A DNA stretch of 64,000 nt from Saccharibacillus sacchari DSM 19268 (GTDB taxonomy: Bacteria; Bacillota; Bacilli; Paenibacillales; Paenibacillaceae). Position 1 is the first letter of the stretch. Each line of letters begins with the position of its first letter. Where the stretch lies: the NCBI RefSeq assembly GCF_000585395.1, contig NZ_KK073875.1, positions 186,001-250,000 on the forward strand, written 5' to 3'. A model generated the notes under the pieces. That model made no database searches and was not told where the DNA came from. It worked only from the letters and a program-made list of their open reading frames with translations. Made by a program: the position numbers and the translations under genes. Below are positions 47,682 to 56,626 of the stretch, one piece after another.

Positions 47682-48962
47682 TTACTCTCTTAATATGTTT
47701 TTGGCCTTAACTTCCCTCAGCCAATCCGGAAATTCTTCGAATAGCCGATCATAAAGTTCTTCGTCGCCGACCGTATCGATATCGTCCAGCGCGAAAAATC
47801 CGGCGTTATCTACCATTCGTCCCGGCAGATCGTCCAGTTTGCGCAGCACCCCGTAATTGGCTTCGCCGAGTCCGACAAACTGCCAGAAGATCGGATGCAG
47901 CGAACTTTCGATCAGCAACCGGGAGATTTTTTTCGTTTCGGCGACGCCTCCGTCGCTGAAAAAGACGACGTAAACCGGAATCGAAGGATCGGAATCTTCG
48001 ACCGTGAACTTTTGAATGACGTCTTGCATGACGGCAGGTTCATTATTGCGTCCTCCCGCTCCTTTAAACGGATACACGCGATTGACATATCCTTCATAAT
48101 CGCTCACATGAGCCGGCGCCGCGCGCACGAATTCCAGCGCAAACATCCACACGTCCAGCGTACCGTCGTCATCCATGTTCGCCGCGATCGCCAGAATACG
48201 TTCAAACGCCCGCTGCACCGTACCGTTTTTGTACAGCTTATTCATTGAACCCGAAGCATCGAACACAACCGCCACTTTCGCTTTTTGGCGAGCAATCTGC
48301 TTCTTCTCGAGCGAAATCGCGACCTTCTTCTTAAGCAAGTCGATGCGCCCGAGAGGCTGTTCAGGCGTTTCTTCCACCGTCGATGATGCAGCAGGAGCTA
48401 CGGCAGATGGATCATCAGCCCGCTCATTTTGCTCCGAATCACCCTCGACATCGACGCCGAACGACTTCGCCAGCGGACCCAGTCCGCCGTCGAAACCTTT
48501 TCCGACCGCGCGAAGCTTTACTGATTCTTTATACAGATAAATCTCCGCCAGCACAAGAGCCGCTTCTTTATCCGTTCCCGCAAAAGGACAGGTTATTGTT
48601 CGCCCGGCGCATTCTACCTTTACAGAGAATCCTTGCACGTCTCCAAAAGTTCCCGATCCGTCCAAGACGGCAGCGAACACGAATTTTTCGACATGCCCTG
48701 CTTTAAGAGCCGCCAAATCGACTTCGAAAACCGATGCCCGTTCGCTGCTTGCCGTCAATTCGACGTCTCCCAGAGGACTTCGGGGCTGATTGTAGAAAAT
48801 GAAATGCGCGTCCGAAGATACGGTTCCGCTCGGGCCCAACATAAAACAGCTTGCGTCAATCGGAGACGGCGATGCCGTCCACTCCAGTATGACCTTCGCT
48901 TTGCCCGATGTCCCCAACGTCGTATTTCCGCCCTGAATCAACACTTCCGGCTGCTGCCCCAT
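47682..48962 (-). CDS. TerD-domain and VWA-domain fusion protein (TerF-like)
   Basis: A 426-residue protein. The N-terminal TerD-type domain (about 1-160: VLIQGGNTTL, VILEW, DASCFMLGPSG, FIFYNQPRSPLGDV) is the calcium-binding tellurium-resistance/stress module. A Glu/Asp/Ser/Pro linker leads to a VWA domain (about 225-420) with an intact MIDAS start, VVFDASGSMNKLY (DxSxS), and FFSDGGV later. Such TerD-VWA fusions belong to Ter-type stress systems with TerC/TerD/TelA partners, none of which are seen nearby. ATG 48962 is chosen for homology; a start 12 codons earlier has no SD. Confidence 0.85.
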   Translation of the reverse strand: MGQQPEVLIQGGNTTLGTSGKAKVILEWTASPSPIDASCFMLGPSGTVSSDAHFIFYNQPRSPLGDVELTASSERASVFEVDLAALKAGHVEKFVFAAVLDGSGTFGDVQGFSVKVECAGRTITCPFAGTDKEAALVLAEIYLYKESVKLRAVGKGFDGGLGPLAKSFGVDVEGDSEQNERADDPSAVAPAASSTVEETPEQPLGRIDLLKKKVAISLEKKQIARQKAKVAVVFDASGSMNKLYKNGTVQRAFERILAIAANMDDDGTLDVWMFALEFVRAAPAHVSDYEGYVNRVYPFKGAGGRNNEPAVMQDVIQKFTVEDSDPSIPVYVVFFSDGGVAETKKISRLLIESSLHPIFWQFVGLGEANYGVLRKLDDLPGRMVDNAGFFALDDIDTVGDEELYDRLFEEFPDWLREVKAKNILRE

Positions 48963-49035
48963 TCGATCCGCCCCGCTCTCTGAATTTGTGATCCGCATTC
49001 CGTATGTAAGACTGCCGCCGCGGTCGAACCTTGCT

Positions 49036-49221
49036 TCAACGCAGCAGCATGTATACGCCTAAACCGATTACAAACAACGACATCGCAACTTGAATAACCC
49101 GAATCGGAACTTGCATCCCCAAGATCTTCACCGTTACAATCGATCTTCCCCGGCTAATGGTTCCATACAAAAACCGTAATCCCATGGTTATTGCCGCAAC
49201 GCCCAAAATGAAATTCCACAT
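49036..49221 (-). CDS. Small two-helix membrane protein
   Basis: A 61-residue protein with two hydrophobic helices (FILGVAAITMGLRFLYG at residues 4-20; VIQVAMSLFVIGLGVYMLL at about 41-60) joined by a short basic loop (SRGRSIVTVK). No family is recognised. AAGGAG lies eight bases before ATG 49221, which supports real translation. It lies between the HAD gene upstream (stop at 49330) and the TerD-VWA gene downstream; the 74-bp gap to the latter carries no obvious terminator. Confidence 0.6.
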   Translation of the reverse strand: MWNFILGVAAITMGLRFLYGTISRGRSIVTVKILGMQVPIRVIQVAMSLFVIGLGVYMLLR

Positions 49222-49329
49222 CTTCAATTCTCCTTCCGCAAAACACTGGCGATATACGCCCGTTTTACATTAGAGCGCTCCGTCATGCGAAAAGTTTGGG
49301 CAGACTGAAAGGTTCTCCGCTGACACAAC

Positions 49330-49920
49330 TTACCGATTCAGCCGATGCTCAATCTCCTGAATCCAATGTCCTTCCGGGTCCGCAAGAACGGTATCCCAGC
49401 CTAAGTTCCGCGCCACCTCAAGATTAGACTCCTTATCGTCGACGAAACAGACATCGGAGCTTTTCAATTTTGTCGCTGCCCATGCAAACAATCGGGGATC
49501 GGGCTTCTCGTATCCGACTTCGCTGGAGACGACGATACTGCTTAGACAATCCTCGATCCCTGCAAAAAGAGGCAAAATCCATCCCGCTACATGGTTGCTG
49601 AGAATATGAATATCCGCCCGTTCGCTCCAATCTTTCAACAAGCCAAGCGCCGGAAGCGGCAGCAGCACCTTGTCCAACAGCGCCCGGGCTTCCGAAGCCT
49701 TTACGGCCGGACAAGCTTCGCCCAACCATAGCCAAAAATTTTCTTCCGTCACGGAACCGCGCCATAATGCGGCACCGATCTCCGCTTTGTAACGCGCGCG
49801 CAGATCGGCCTTTTCGATTCCGCCTGCCTGAGCCATGCCGCTCCAGAAATCATCCAGATTCTCCGCCAACACGCCGCCTACGTCAAATACAAGCTGCGGC
49901 TTCGCGCGTTCAAGATTCAT
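49330..49920 (-). CDS. HAD-family hydrolase (YihX-like)
   Basis: A 196-residue HAD hydrolase. Motif I is VFDVGGVL (nucleophile D13; the second Asp is Gly, as in the YihX/epoxide-hydrolase N-terminal group), motif II is IHILSNH, and motif IV is VCFVDDKESNLEVARN near 150-165. EVGYEKPDPRLF carries the motif III Lys. These are phosphatases for small sugar phosphates. The start overlaps the end of the DUF1361 gene by 11 bp, so it is the last gene in a coupled unit. Confidence 0.85.
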   Translation of the reverse strand: MNLERAKPQLVFDVGGVLAENLDDFWSGMAQAGGIEKADLRARYKAEIGAALWRGSVTEENFWLWLGEACPAVKASEARALLDKVLLPLPALGLLKDWSERADIHILSNHVAGWILPLFAGIEDCLSSIVVSSEVGYEKPDPRLFAWAATKLKSSDVCFVDDKESNLEVARNLGWDTVLADPEGHWIQEIEHRLNR

Positions 49921-50641
49921 GCTCTTTTTCCCCCGGATTCATTTTTGCAAACAGATACAAGACCGCGTACATGCCCGCTTGCAAAGCCAGGATACCGCCT
50001 CCGAATAAGATCAGATGCCGCACCCATTCCGGGTCGCTGAACAAGTCTCTCATGTCCTTCACCAGCATGAGCGGATTCCCGATTACGTCCCAACTGTTCC
50101 AGCGCACGAATCGTCCCATATACACGCCGAAGCTTGAGAGCAACAGAACCGCACAAGCAAACACCATTCCGTTCACCCAGCCGAAAGCGCGTTCAACCAA
50201 GCGATGCACCGAATGCAGCGCCGCGCAAGCGATCAACAGTCCCAGCATGGAAGCGAGCAGCATAGGAAGCAGATGGCGCCAAAATCCGATGTCCCCCCAA
50301 TACCGATCCTGCGGATCAAACGAGTAAATACGGAACACATGCAGCAGATCGGTCAATAGATACGTAGCGTTAGGAAGGAAAAATAGCCAAGTTAACCCGC
50401 CCAAGCCCAGCAGTACCGTGCGCGCGGCCCCTTTTCGCAGTAAAGACAGCCCATCCAATCCGGCAGCCGCCGCTACAGGAATCCAAGCCAAGAAAAAGTT
50501 CCATAGCATGAACCGGTACGGCCTTCCTCCTGCCCCGTTTCGAATATCGAGCAGCACGGCCAAGTCGATAACCGTCAGAAGCAACAGCACAAGCCACATA
50601 TAAAGTTTCCATGGATATTGCATTGATTTCAGTTGATTCAC
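49910..50641 (-). CDS. DUF1361-family membrane protein
   Basis: A 243-residue polytopic protein with about seven hydrophobic helices. Hallmarks of DUF1361 are RFMLWNFFLAWIPV near residue 43-56 and WLFFLPNATYLLTDLLH near 85-101, then SFGVYMGRFVRWNSWDV near 167-183. The function of the family is unknown. The start is GTG 50641 with AGGAGGA upstream. It lies 36 bp after the AKR gene and overlaps the HAD gene, so it is in the middle of a likely four-gene operon. Confidence 0.85.
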   Translation of the reverse strand: MNQLKSMQYPWKLYMWLVLLLLTVIDLAVLLDIRNGAGGRPYRFMLWNFFLAWIPVAAAAGLDGLSLLRKGAARTVLLGLGGLTWLFFLPNATYLLTDLLHVFRIYSFDPQDRYWGDIGFWRHLLPMLLASMLGLLIACAALHSVHRLVERAFGWVNGMVFACAVLLLSSFGVYMGRFVRWNSWDVIGNPLMLVKDMRDLFSDPEWVRHLILFGGGILALQAGMYAVLYLFAKMNPGEKEHES

Positions 50642-50677
50642 AAGGTCCTCCTACCTCGGCGCAAAAAAGCAGTCTTC

Positions 50678-51646
50678 CTATCCCCGCGCCGTCATGTACA
50701 GTCGATACCAGTCTTCCCGGCTCATCCGATCTGCTTCGCGCTGGGCGTCCCGGCAGGCTTGGATTCGCTCGGGGTTCATCGTGCCGATCACAGGCTGAAT
50801 CTGCGCAGGATGCTTCATCAGCCAGGCCAGCACGATCGCTTCGCGAGTAGTGCATCTATCTTCCGCCATTTGCGTAACCAGCTTCGCTGTTTTTTGCACG
50901 TGTTCCGGCTCACCGCTCACATCGCGCCCCGTAAACTTACCTTGCGCCAGAGGTCCCCAAGCCTGAAGCTGCACGTTTTCCGAGCGGCTGTACTCCATCA
51001 ATCCATCCGAGAAATGAACCTGCGTTCCCCGGGTTTGGTTGACGCGCACGGTCTCTTCCACAAAATCCAGCCGGCCGAGCCCCATTTCCAATTGATTGAC
51101 GATCAGCCGATCGGTCAGCTCGCTTTCGATAAACCGGATTTGAGCGACGCTCATATTGGATACGCCGAAGTAACGCACTTTACCGGAAGCCTTCAGCTTG
51201 GCGAATGCCTCGGCGATCTCTTCCGGTTCCATCAACGGATCGGGGCGGTGCAGCAGCAAGATATCGAGATAATCCGTGCCCAGACGCTTGAGCGACCCGT
51301 CGACCGATTCCAGAATATGATCCCGCGAAAAATCGAACAAAGACGGCAGGCCGTCGCCTTCCAGACCGATTCCGCATTTGGATTGCAGCACGATCTCGTC
51401 GCGCAGCCCCGGTCTTGCTTTTAAAATGCGACCGAAAGCCTCCTCCGATTTGCCGCGCGTGTAGATGTCCGCATGATCGAACATGTTGATGCCGATCGAC
51501 AAGGCGGCCTCTACCGCTGCTTCCGACAGCTTGACGCGTTCTTCCGTCAGCGGGGAATGATCCCACTCCCCGCCGAACGGCATGCAGCCCAGCACCAGTC
51601 GGCTAGCGGGAATTCCTCTTGCGTTCAAAGGCATACTCTTCATCAT
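50678..51646 (-). CDS. Aldo/keto reductase
   Basis: A 322-residue NADPH-dependent TIM-barrel oxidoreductase close to the YdhF/YdbC-type subgroup. The catalytic tetrad is visible as D and Y in NMFDHADIYTRGKSEE (about 53-68), K in IVLQSKCG (about 90) and H in ILLLHRPDPL (about 130). The GVSNMS and QLEMGLGRLDF blocks follow. GGGAGG precedes ATG 51646. It starts 53 bp after the alpha/beta hydrolase gene, in the same direction. Physiological substrate is unknown. Confidence 0.9.
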   Translation of the reverse strand: MMKSMPLNARGIPASRLVLGCMPFGGEWDHSPLTEERVKLSEAAVEAALSIGINMFDHADIYTRGKSEEAFGRILKARPGLRDEIVLQSKCGIGLEGDGLPSLFDFSRDHILESVDGSLKRLGTDYLDILLLHRPDPLMEPEEIAEAFAKLKASGKVRYFGVSNMSVAQIRFIESELTDRLIVNQLEMGLGRLDFVEETVRVNQTRGTQVHFSDGLMEYSRSENVQLQAWGPLAQGKFTGRDVSGEPEHVQKTAKLVTQMAEDRCTTREAIVLAWLMKHPAQIQPVIGTMNPERIQACRDAQREADRMSREDWYRLYMTARG

Positions 51647-51699
51647 CGTTTCCTCCCAAATTGAGTAAGTTAGATTGAATAAGCTAGGCCGCGCATGCC

Positions 51700-52626
51700 C
51701 TAGATCGAGACGCGCGTTTGTTCCAACAATCGCTTGACGATGCCGATCACCGTGCCGGGCTTGTCCACCTGTACATGATGGCCGCTGCCGCCCGCTTCGA
51801 TCAGGCGACCGGCCTCGGACAGATGCTGCATTTTGACCGCGGTATCATACAGGGTACGTTCGACTTGCTGACGCAAGGTCGCTTTTCGCGTTCTTCCGGG
51901 CAAATACACGCCTGCTTTGACGACGGCGAGCGGAAGACGGGCAAAGCGCGAATGCGGAACGCTTCCGGTCTCGCCGACAAAACAGTCGTACTCGCTTTCG
52001 GCAGCTTCCATGCTGTTTGCGCTGAACACCCGCTCCCACATCGCATCCCGGGATGCTTGCGGCAGCTTTGCGACAAACTTGCCGAAGCCGGGAATCCAGT
52101 GACGTTGCGCCAACCAAGGCAGCACGCCGATTCGGGCGACCCACTTGGCGAATCCGTATAAACGAACGCTTAATTTTTGTCTTTTCAAATGCGGAATAGG
52201 GAAAATCCCCCGGATTTCGTCCTCGTGCGAAGCATCGATCAGCACTAGAGCCGCTACATCTTCCGGATACCGCTCTGCATAGAGTCTTGCATAAAATCCG
52301 CCTAGCGAATGACCCACCAGAATGAATGGGCGTGCAAGGTTCAAACGTTCCACGACTTTGCGCAAATCTTCCACGCAGCGATCGCTTGTGCGCGGCAATA
52401 CCCCCGGCTCGCTGAATCCATATCCGGCTCGATCATACACCAGTGTCTGGGTTAGATTCGCAAGTTCTGGACAAACCAGTGCCCAGACTTCCGAAGAAAC
52501 GCCGCAGCCATGTTCAAAAACAACGGGAGGATATGCAGAGTTGGGCGTTCCGGTGAGCTGCACATGCAAACCGTCCACCGTCTGTCTTGAGGGAAGGAGC
52601 GAGCGCGGTTTATTCGGATTATTCAT
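51700..52626 (-). CDS. Alpha/beta hydrolase
   Basis: A 308-residue soluble alpha/beta hydrolase. The oxyanion region is VVFEHGCGVSSEVWALV, YDRAGYGFSEPG follows, and the nucleophile is Ser in GHSLGGFYARLYAERYP (about 105). DASHEDEIRG is near 130, and the C-terminal GGSGHHVQVDKP contains the likely catalytic His. Substrate is unknown; similar proteins are esterases or lactonases. GGGGGGAG precedes ATG. It is the first gene of the probable operon that continues with the AKR, DUF1361 and HAD genes. Confidence 0.87.
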   Translation of the reverse strand: MNNPNKPRSLLPSRQTVDGLHVQLTGTPNSAYPPVVFEHGCGVSSEVWALVCPELANLTQTLVYDRAGYGFSEPGVLPRTSDRCVEDLRKVVERLNLARPFILVGHSLGGFYARLYAERYPEDVAALVLIDASHEDEIRGIFPIPHLKRQKLSVRLYGFAKWVARIGVLPWLAQRHWIPGFGKFVAKLPQASRDAMWERVFSANSMEAAESEYDCFVGETGSVPHSRFARLPLAVVKAGVYLPGRTRKATLRQQVERTLYDTAVKMQHLSEAGRLIEAGGSGHHVQVDKPGTVIGIVKRLLEQTRVSI

Positions 52627-52824
52627 TGGCTCTCCCCCCAGTGCGGAAGTATTTCGATGAATGACTTCCTCTTCGTTATGATTGTTCCATTATACTACGC
52701 CCCTTGCACAAAGGACGAATTCGCAGCATACGACGCTTCCCCTCCTGATTTTTGCGCGAACTCGTGAACTTTTTTGCCCGTTTCAGCGTCTAAATGAACA
52801 AAATCGGTCTAATTAAGAGAGGAA

Positions 52825-52862
52825 GCACCGTAAAAAGAGTTAAAGTATAAAGACAACGGTGC
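52825..52862 (+). promoter_or_regulatory. Dyad flanking the likely -10 of the propeller gene
   Basis: GCACCGT (52825-52831) and ACGGTGC (52856-52862) are perfect complements flanking an AT-rich stretch with TATAAA. No good -35 is seen. It could be an operator or a leader hairpin. Confidence 0.3.
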
Positions 52863-52894
52863 GGTTCGAATTCCCGTGCAATCAGGAGGTCATA

Positions 52895-55222
52895 ATGACA
52901 TATCTACAATCCAACAAGTCGCATCATGCGGCATTTAAAAATAAACAAAACCAGCGGACAGCGAAACTTGTCGTCATGCCTGCAAAACGTTTTGCTCTAG
53001 TATTATGCGTACCTCTTCTCCTTTTACCTGCAACGATGACTCCCGCCTATGCCGCAACAGTAACGCAGCAGCAAAGCGAAAACGGAACTGAGTCGAAGAC
53101 AACGCTCCAAATTCCGGCTCCTTATTTCAAAGCCGTTCCCAATGCTCAAGAACGCAGTTCGCTCGGAGTCAGCTATTACGGTGAGACCGGATCGACCTTG
53201 CAGGTCACGAACACATCCGGCGAGCTGCTCCAGATCCAAACGTCTTTTGGCGAGCAGGTCTATGTACCGATCTGGTATACGGATAAGCAATCTGCGGACA
53301 CGGAGAGCATTGAACCGATCATTCTTCATCTCAAGCCGGAAGCTTCCTTGCATCTCTCTCCTGACAGCGAAATCATATGGCCTGCCGAATATGCGGCATC
53401 CGGTGCGATATCAGCCGTTCAATATGGGGATTGGTATGGAATCACGTTACCGGCCGAGCCTGGATATGCCAACGGTTCAGTTGTTCGTCCGGCACTGCTC
53501 TGGGTAGAAAAAACTCAGATTCAAAGTACGCAAAAACCGATATCCGGACTTTTATCCGCCGACTCGACCGTGCCGACGGCCATGATTCGCAGCCTGACGG
53601 AGACCGCGCTTCAGATCGGCACGACGCAAAAAGAAACGCTGGAACTGCTCGGCGAACCGTACTCCCGTACGCCGTTGCCTCATTCGGAAAGCCAAACGGC
53701 AGACAGTGAAAGGAAGCGAGGCGAGAAATGGAGGTATGAACGCAGCGACGCCCAGCTAACCCTCTCTTTCGCCGTAGACGGCAAGCTGCTGGGCTGGAAC
53801 TGGATTCTGCCGACCTCCGAAGCCGCTCAGGCAGGCGTGAATTCCAATCAGCCGCCTTATGCGTTCCGCTATGATTTTCGAACATTGCCCCCTGTAGCCT
53901 CCGCCTCGCCGGAACTGCTGTGGCAGACCGAGTCTAAGCTCGATGCTCAATACCTGCTGGCCGCTTCGGAAAAGGTACTGGTGGTGCAAGAAGACGATGG
54001 TTATGTGAGCGGGGGTCATCTGCAAAGCGGCATCTACGCGGTCGATCGCTCCACGGGCAAACCGCTATGGAGGCGCGATGCGGGAAGAGGCTCGATCCAT
54101 ACCCTAATTAGCCGCGATGAACGATCCGTTTTGCTGTTCACGGGTTCTGATCCGGAAAAGGATGACAAGCCGATGCTGCGCAGTATTCGTCTCCGCGATG
54201 GCGCGGTACGTTGGAGCCGCGAAGTCGGCGGGACGGATCCGGAAGCAACCGTTCCTTTGTTTGCAGCTGACACCTCCGTTATCTTGGCTGTTCAGCCGAA
54301 CCAAACGGAAAAAGGCTTGCTTACGGTCATGTCCCAACATTCCGGTTCTGTCCGTTGGACGAAAGAATTTGCCGACCCCTATCAAGTATTGAATCAGGGC
54401 TCCAATGATCCGTATGTCCTGATTCGGCAAGGTCGCTGGATTCAAGCGCTTGATCCGAGCAGCGGTCAAGCCGTCTGGAGTCTGAAAGCCGACGAAGATA
54501 CCGTGATTGATCCGCAATCCGCTCCTCAACAATTCAGCGGTCAGCTTGAAAGTCCGTTCCATACCGATCAGAGCCTACGCTGGGTAGCTTTGGGTAAAGA
54601 ACGTGTGCGCTTGAACGCTTCTACAGGCGAAATTACCGGACAGTATCCAATTTTGGAAAATGAACAGGTTGATGGATTAGGCGACGATTATTTACTAATT
54701 CGTCGGTCACTCAACTCCTCCACCTATTTATCCGGCTCGCTATTTGAAACGGCGTTATACGATGTGAAGTCGGAGCGCGAGCTGTGGAGCATTCCCGGCT
54801 GGGCAGATCGGCCGCTGCTGGATCAAGATCGGATATTCGTGCTCTGGAATGGCATTCCTGCAGCACTATCGATCGAAGACGGACAACCTCTCTGGAAAAC
54901 AGAGACGGCAGAATTTGCATTGGGAAATCTTCGCGGCTCAATCCCGGCCGGAAGCTTTCTGAAGTTCGAGGACAACCTGCTCTTGCCTTACGGACCCGAT
55001 CTCTTGGCGATCGACGCCCGGACCGGCGTGCTGCTTCGACGAATCGACGGCGTATCGACGCTGTATAACGAGTCGAATGCCGGCCTGATGCGCAACAATT
55101 TCCTTAGCGGCGACGGCCGCGCGATCTTTGCCGGATCAGCTAACGGACGCTTTTCCGCGATCTCGATCGAAGCGTTAAACCGTGTGCTCCATGACGGGGA
55201 ATCCGCTCCCTCCGCAGATTAA
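52895..55222 (+). CDS. Secreted PQQ-type beta-propeller protein
   Basis: A 775-residue exported protein. Basic residues and a hydrophobic core (FALVLCVPLLLLPATMTPAYA) form a signal peptide with likely cleavage after AYA, about residue 56. An Ig-like or unknown domain follows to about 310, including a stretch like small lipoprotein SmpA/OmlA-type repeats (IGTTQKETLELLGEPYSR). The C-terminal 450 residues form a PQQ/WD-like propeller with blade motifs GIYAVDRSTGKPLWRRD, LRDGAVRWSREVGG and IQALDPSSGQAVWSLKAD. It lacks evidence of real PQQ use and may be a scaffold. ATG 52895 follows AGGAGGT. Confidence 0.82.
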   Translation: MTYLQSNKSHHAAFKNKQNQRTAKLVVMPAKRFALVLCVPLLLLPATMTPAYAATVTQQQSENGTESKTTLQIPAPYFKAVPNAQERSSLGVSYYGETGSTLQVTNTSGELLQIQTSFGEQVYVPIWYTDKQSADTESIEPIILHLKPEASLHLSPDSEIIWPAEYAASGAISAVQYGDWYGITLPAEPGYANGSVVRPALLWVEKTQIQSTQKPISGLLSADSTVPTAMIRSLTETALQIGTTQKETLELLGEPYSRTPLPHSESQTADSERKRGEKWRYERSDAQLTLSFAVDGKLLGWNWILPTSEAAQAGVNSNQPPYAFRYDFRTLPPVASASPELLWQTESKLDAQYLLAASEKVLVVQEDDGYVSGGHLQSGIYAVDRSTGKPLWRRDAGRGSIHTLISRDERSVLLFTGSDPEKDDKPMLRSIRLRDGAVRWSREVGGTDPEATVPLFAADTSVILAVQPNQTEKGLLTVMSQHSGSVRWTKEFADPYQVLNQGSNDPYVLIRQGRWIQALDPSSGQAVWSLKADEDTVIDPQSAPQQFSGQLESPFHTDQSLRWVALGKERVRLNASTGEITGQYPILENEQVDGLGDDYLLIRRSLNSSTYLSGSLFETALYDVKSERELWSIPGWADRPLLDQDRIFVLWNGIPAALSIEDGQPLWKTETAEFALGNLRGSIPAGSFLKFEDNLLLPYGPDLLAIDARTGVLLRRIDGVSTLYNESNAGLMRNNFLSGDGRAIFAGSANGRFSAISIEALNRVLHDGESAPSAD

Positions 55223-55340
55223 AGGAACATGAAAAGCGGACGATAAAATTTAATCCGGGACTCATCTTTTTTTCTGCGGGAGGCGTATAATAGAAACAAG
55301 ACTTACCGCACCTCACCCCAAATTTCGAGGAGGGACCGTT

Positions 55341-55532
55341 ATGACAGGCAGATCAAATCATTCTTTGTGGATGACCGAGTTTTTACTCAGTCCGGACCCC
55401 GTCAAAGAGCAACGCATCCGAGAAGTCGAACGGGAGGATAATCCGGAGTTAATGCATAGTATTCAATTTCATTTGGCGTTGCGCGATCAGGTATATCTGC
55501 TTCGCAGAAGAAGTCGCCGCCAAATCGGATAG
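55341..55532 (+). CDS. Small hypothetical protein, 63 residues
   Basis: A 63-residue basic and polar protein starting MTGRSNHSLWMTEFLLSPDP and ending YLLRRRSRRQIG, with a helical middle (EQRIREVEREDNPELMHSI). No family is recognised. GAGGAGGGA six bases before the ATG and a TATAAT at about 55287 support genuine expression. The 340-bp tract downstream is rich in hairpins, so the mRNA may have a long structured 3' region. Confidence 0.6.
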   Translation: MTGRSNHSLWMTEFLLSPDPVKEQRIREVEREDNPELMHSIQFHLALRDQVYLLRRRSRRQIG

Positions 55533-55665
55533 CCGAAATATCTTTACGTTTCTGTAAAAAGTACGGGTTATGAAGGAGGCGCTGCGGTGAAGATTCGTTC
55601 AAGTCGCTGTCTCTGAATCTTCCCCTCCGCTAGGCTCCACTCATAAAGCACATTTGCCAGAATCC

Positions 55666-55685
55666 GGCCCGTTATTTAACGGGCC
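55666..55685 (+). terminator. Hairpin GGCCCGTT-ATTT-AACGGGCC
   Basis: An 8-bp perfect stem with a tetraloop, followed by TTAAGC rather than a T-run, so termination would be weak. Its CCCGTT/AACGGG core recurs in the hairpin at 55879-55898. Confidence 0.45.
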
Positions 55686-55716
55686 TTAAGCATGTTTTAA
55701 AAGCACAACGTAGCTG

Positions 55717-55848
55717 GAAACGAGAAGACGGAGAGAGAAATTCAGTGAAAAATGCCTTTGAACTTGGAAAATCTCTACTCGAATTTTATTCCAGTTTTCC
55801 AAGTGAGACAGCATTTTGAACGAATTTCTCTCGGAGTCTTCTCGTTTC
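55717..55848. repeat. 132-bp imperfect inverted repeat (large hairpin)
   Basis: The outer arms (55717-55743 and 55822-55848) pair as 13 bp and 11 bp around a symmetric GGA/GGA internal loop. Inside, AATGC pairs with GCATT and ACTTGGAAAA (55762-55771) with TTTTCCAAGT (55795-55804), leaving a 23-nt loop. In all about 39 pairs form. It lies between two CCCGTT/AACGGG hairpins. It could be a structured RNA or a small repeat element. Confidence 0.75.
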
Positions 55849-55878
55849 TCTCGCCGAAGTGACGTTAACGACAGACGC

Positions 55879-55902
55879 AGCCCGTTGTGCAACGGGCTTT
55901 TT
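55879..55902 (+). terminator. Intrinsic terminator AGCCCGTT-...-AACGGGCT with T-run
   Basis: AGCCCGTT pairs with AACGGGCT (an extra G-C pair closes a 2-nt loop, so a 4-nt loop is more realistic), followed by TTTTT. It would end the RNA containing the large hairpin. Confidence 0.75.
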
Positions 55903-56050
55903 ATCATGGAGAAAATAAATTCTTAAAATTGAAGAAAGATTGTCACATTTAAATGTAAAGTGTGTTATGTTTTTCACTTTTTTTTGCGGGGAGTTTATTT
56001 TTTAGCGTATACTGGATAGCGGAACGAAACTCCGGGAGGGAACCAAATAG

Positions 56051-56491
56051 ATGAATAGGAAACGGAATCAAACGCTCGCGATTATAGGCGGAAGTGTAGC
56101 GGTTCTTGCGATTTTGGCGCTGGTTATTTTCCTGGTGTACGCTCGGGCAACGCCGCAGGAGAATCCGTTTAACCTGCAAATGGGCCAAACGTTGAATGCA
56201 GACGAGACGGGTGTAACAGATAACGCGACATCTTTTAGCCGGACCAAGCCGATCTACGTGATTGCTGATTATCCTGATGACGGCGTAACGCTGGACCATA
56301 CCGCGATTTTGTCTGTCATCTCCGAAAGCAGCGGTCAAGTCATTCAGAAGACGGAAGTCGAAGAAGACGGAACGACGAAGCAACTGCGCATGGATCTGGA
56401 AAATGCGGACTGGGAACCGGGGATCTATGAATTGACCTTCGCTCGCAGCGGAACGATGGTCGGTACGATTAACTTTTCGCTGCACGAATAA
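56051..56491 (+). CDS. Membrane-anchored extracytoplasmic protein of unknown function
   Basis: A 146-residue protein with a short basic N-terminus, one membrane helix (LAIIGGSVAVLAILALVIFLV, residues about 9-29) and an extracellular beta-rich domain of about 110 residues that looks Ig-like (PIYVIADYPDD, GIYELTFARSG, GTINFSLHE). No lipobox is seen. The family is not recognised. GGGAGGG lies ten bases before the ATG, and TATACT near 56010 is a likely -10. A terminator follows, so it is probably monocistronic. Confidence 0.7.
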   Translation: MNRKRNQTLAIIGGSVAVLAILALVIFLVYARATPQENPFNLQMGQTLNADETGVTDNATSFSRTKPIYVIADYPDDGVTLDHTAILSVISESSGQVIQKTEVEEDGTTKQLRMDLENADWEPGIYELTFARSGTMVGTINFSLHE

Positions 56492-56545
56492 GTGTCCGGT
56501 TGGCGAATGTCCATCGTCGACGGAACCTTTTTCCGACACGCAAAT

Positions 56546-56573
56546 GACGCATGCCTTTCCGGCATGCGTTTTT
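56546..56573 (+). terminator. Intrinsic terminator after the 56051-56491 gene
   Basis: ACGCATGCC pairs with GGCATGCGT around a 5-nt loop, followed by seven T. Confidence 0.92.
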
Positions 56574-56626
56574 TTGTAGTACAATAAGCCCCGAGACGAT
56601 TGTACAAGGAGGCCTATTTTTACCCG

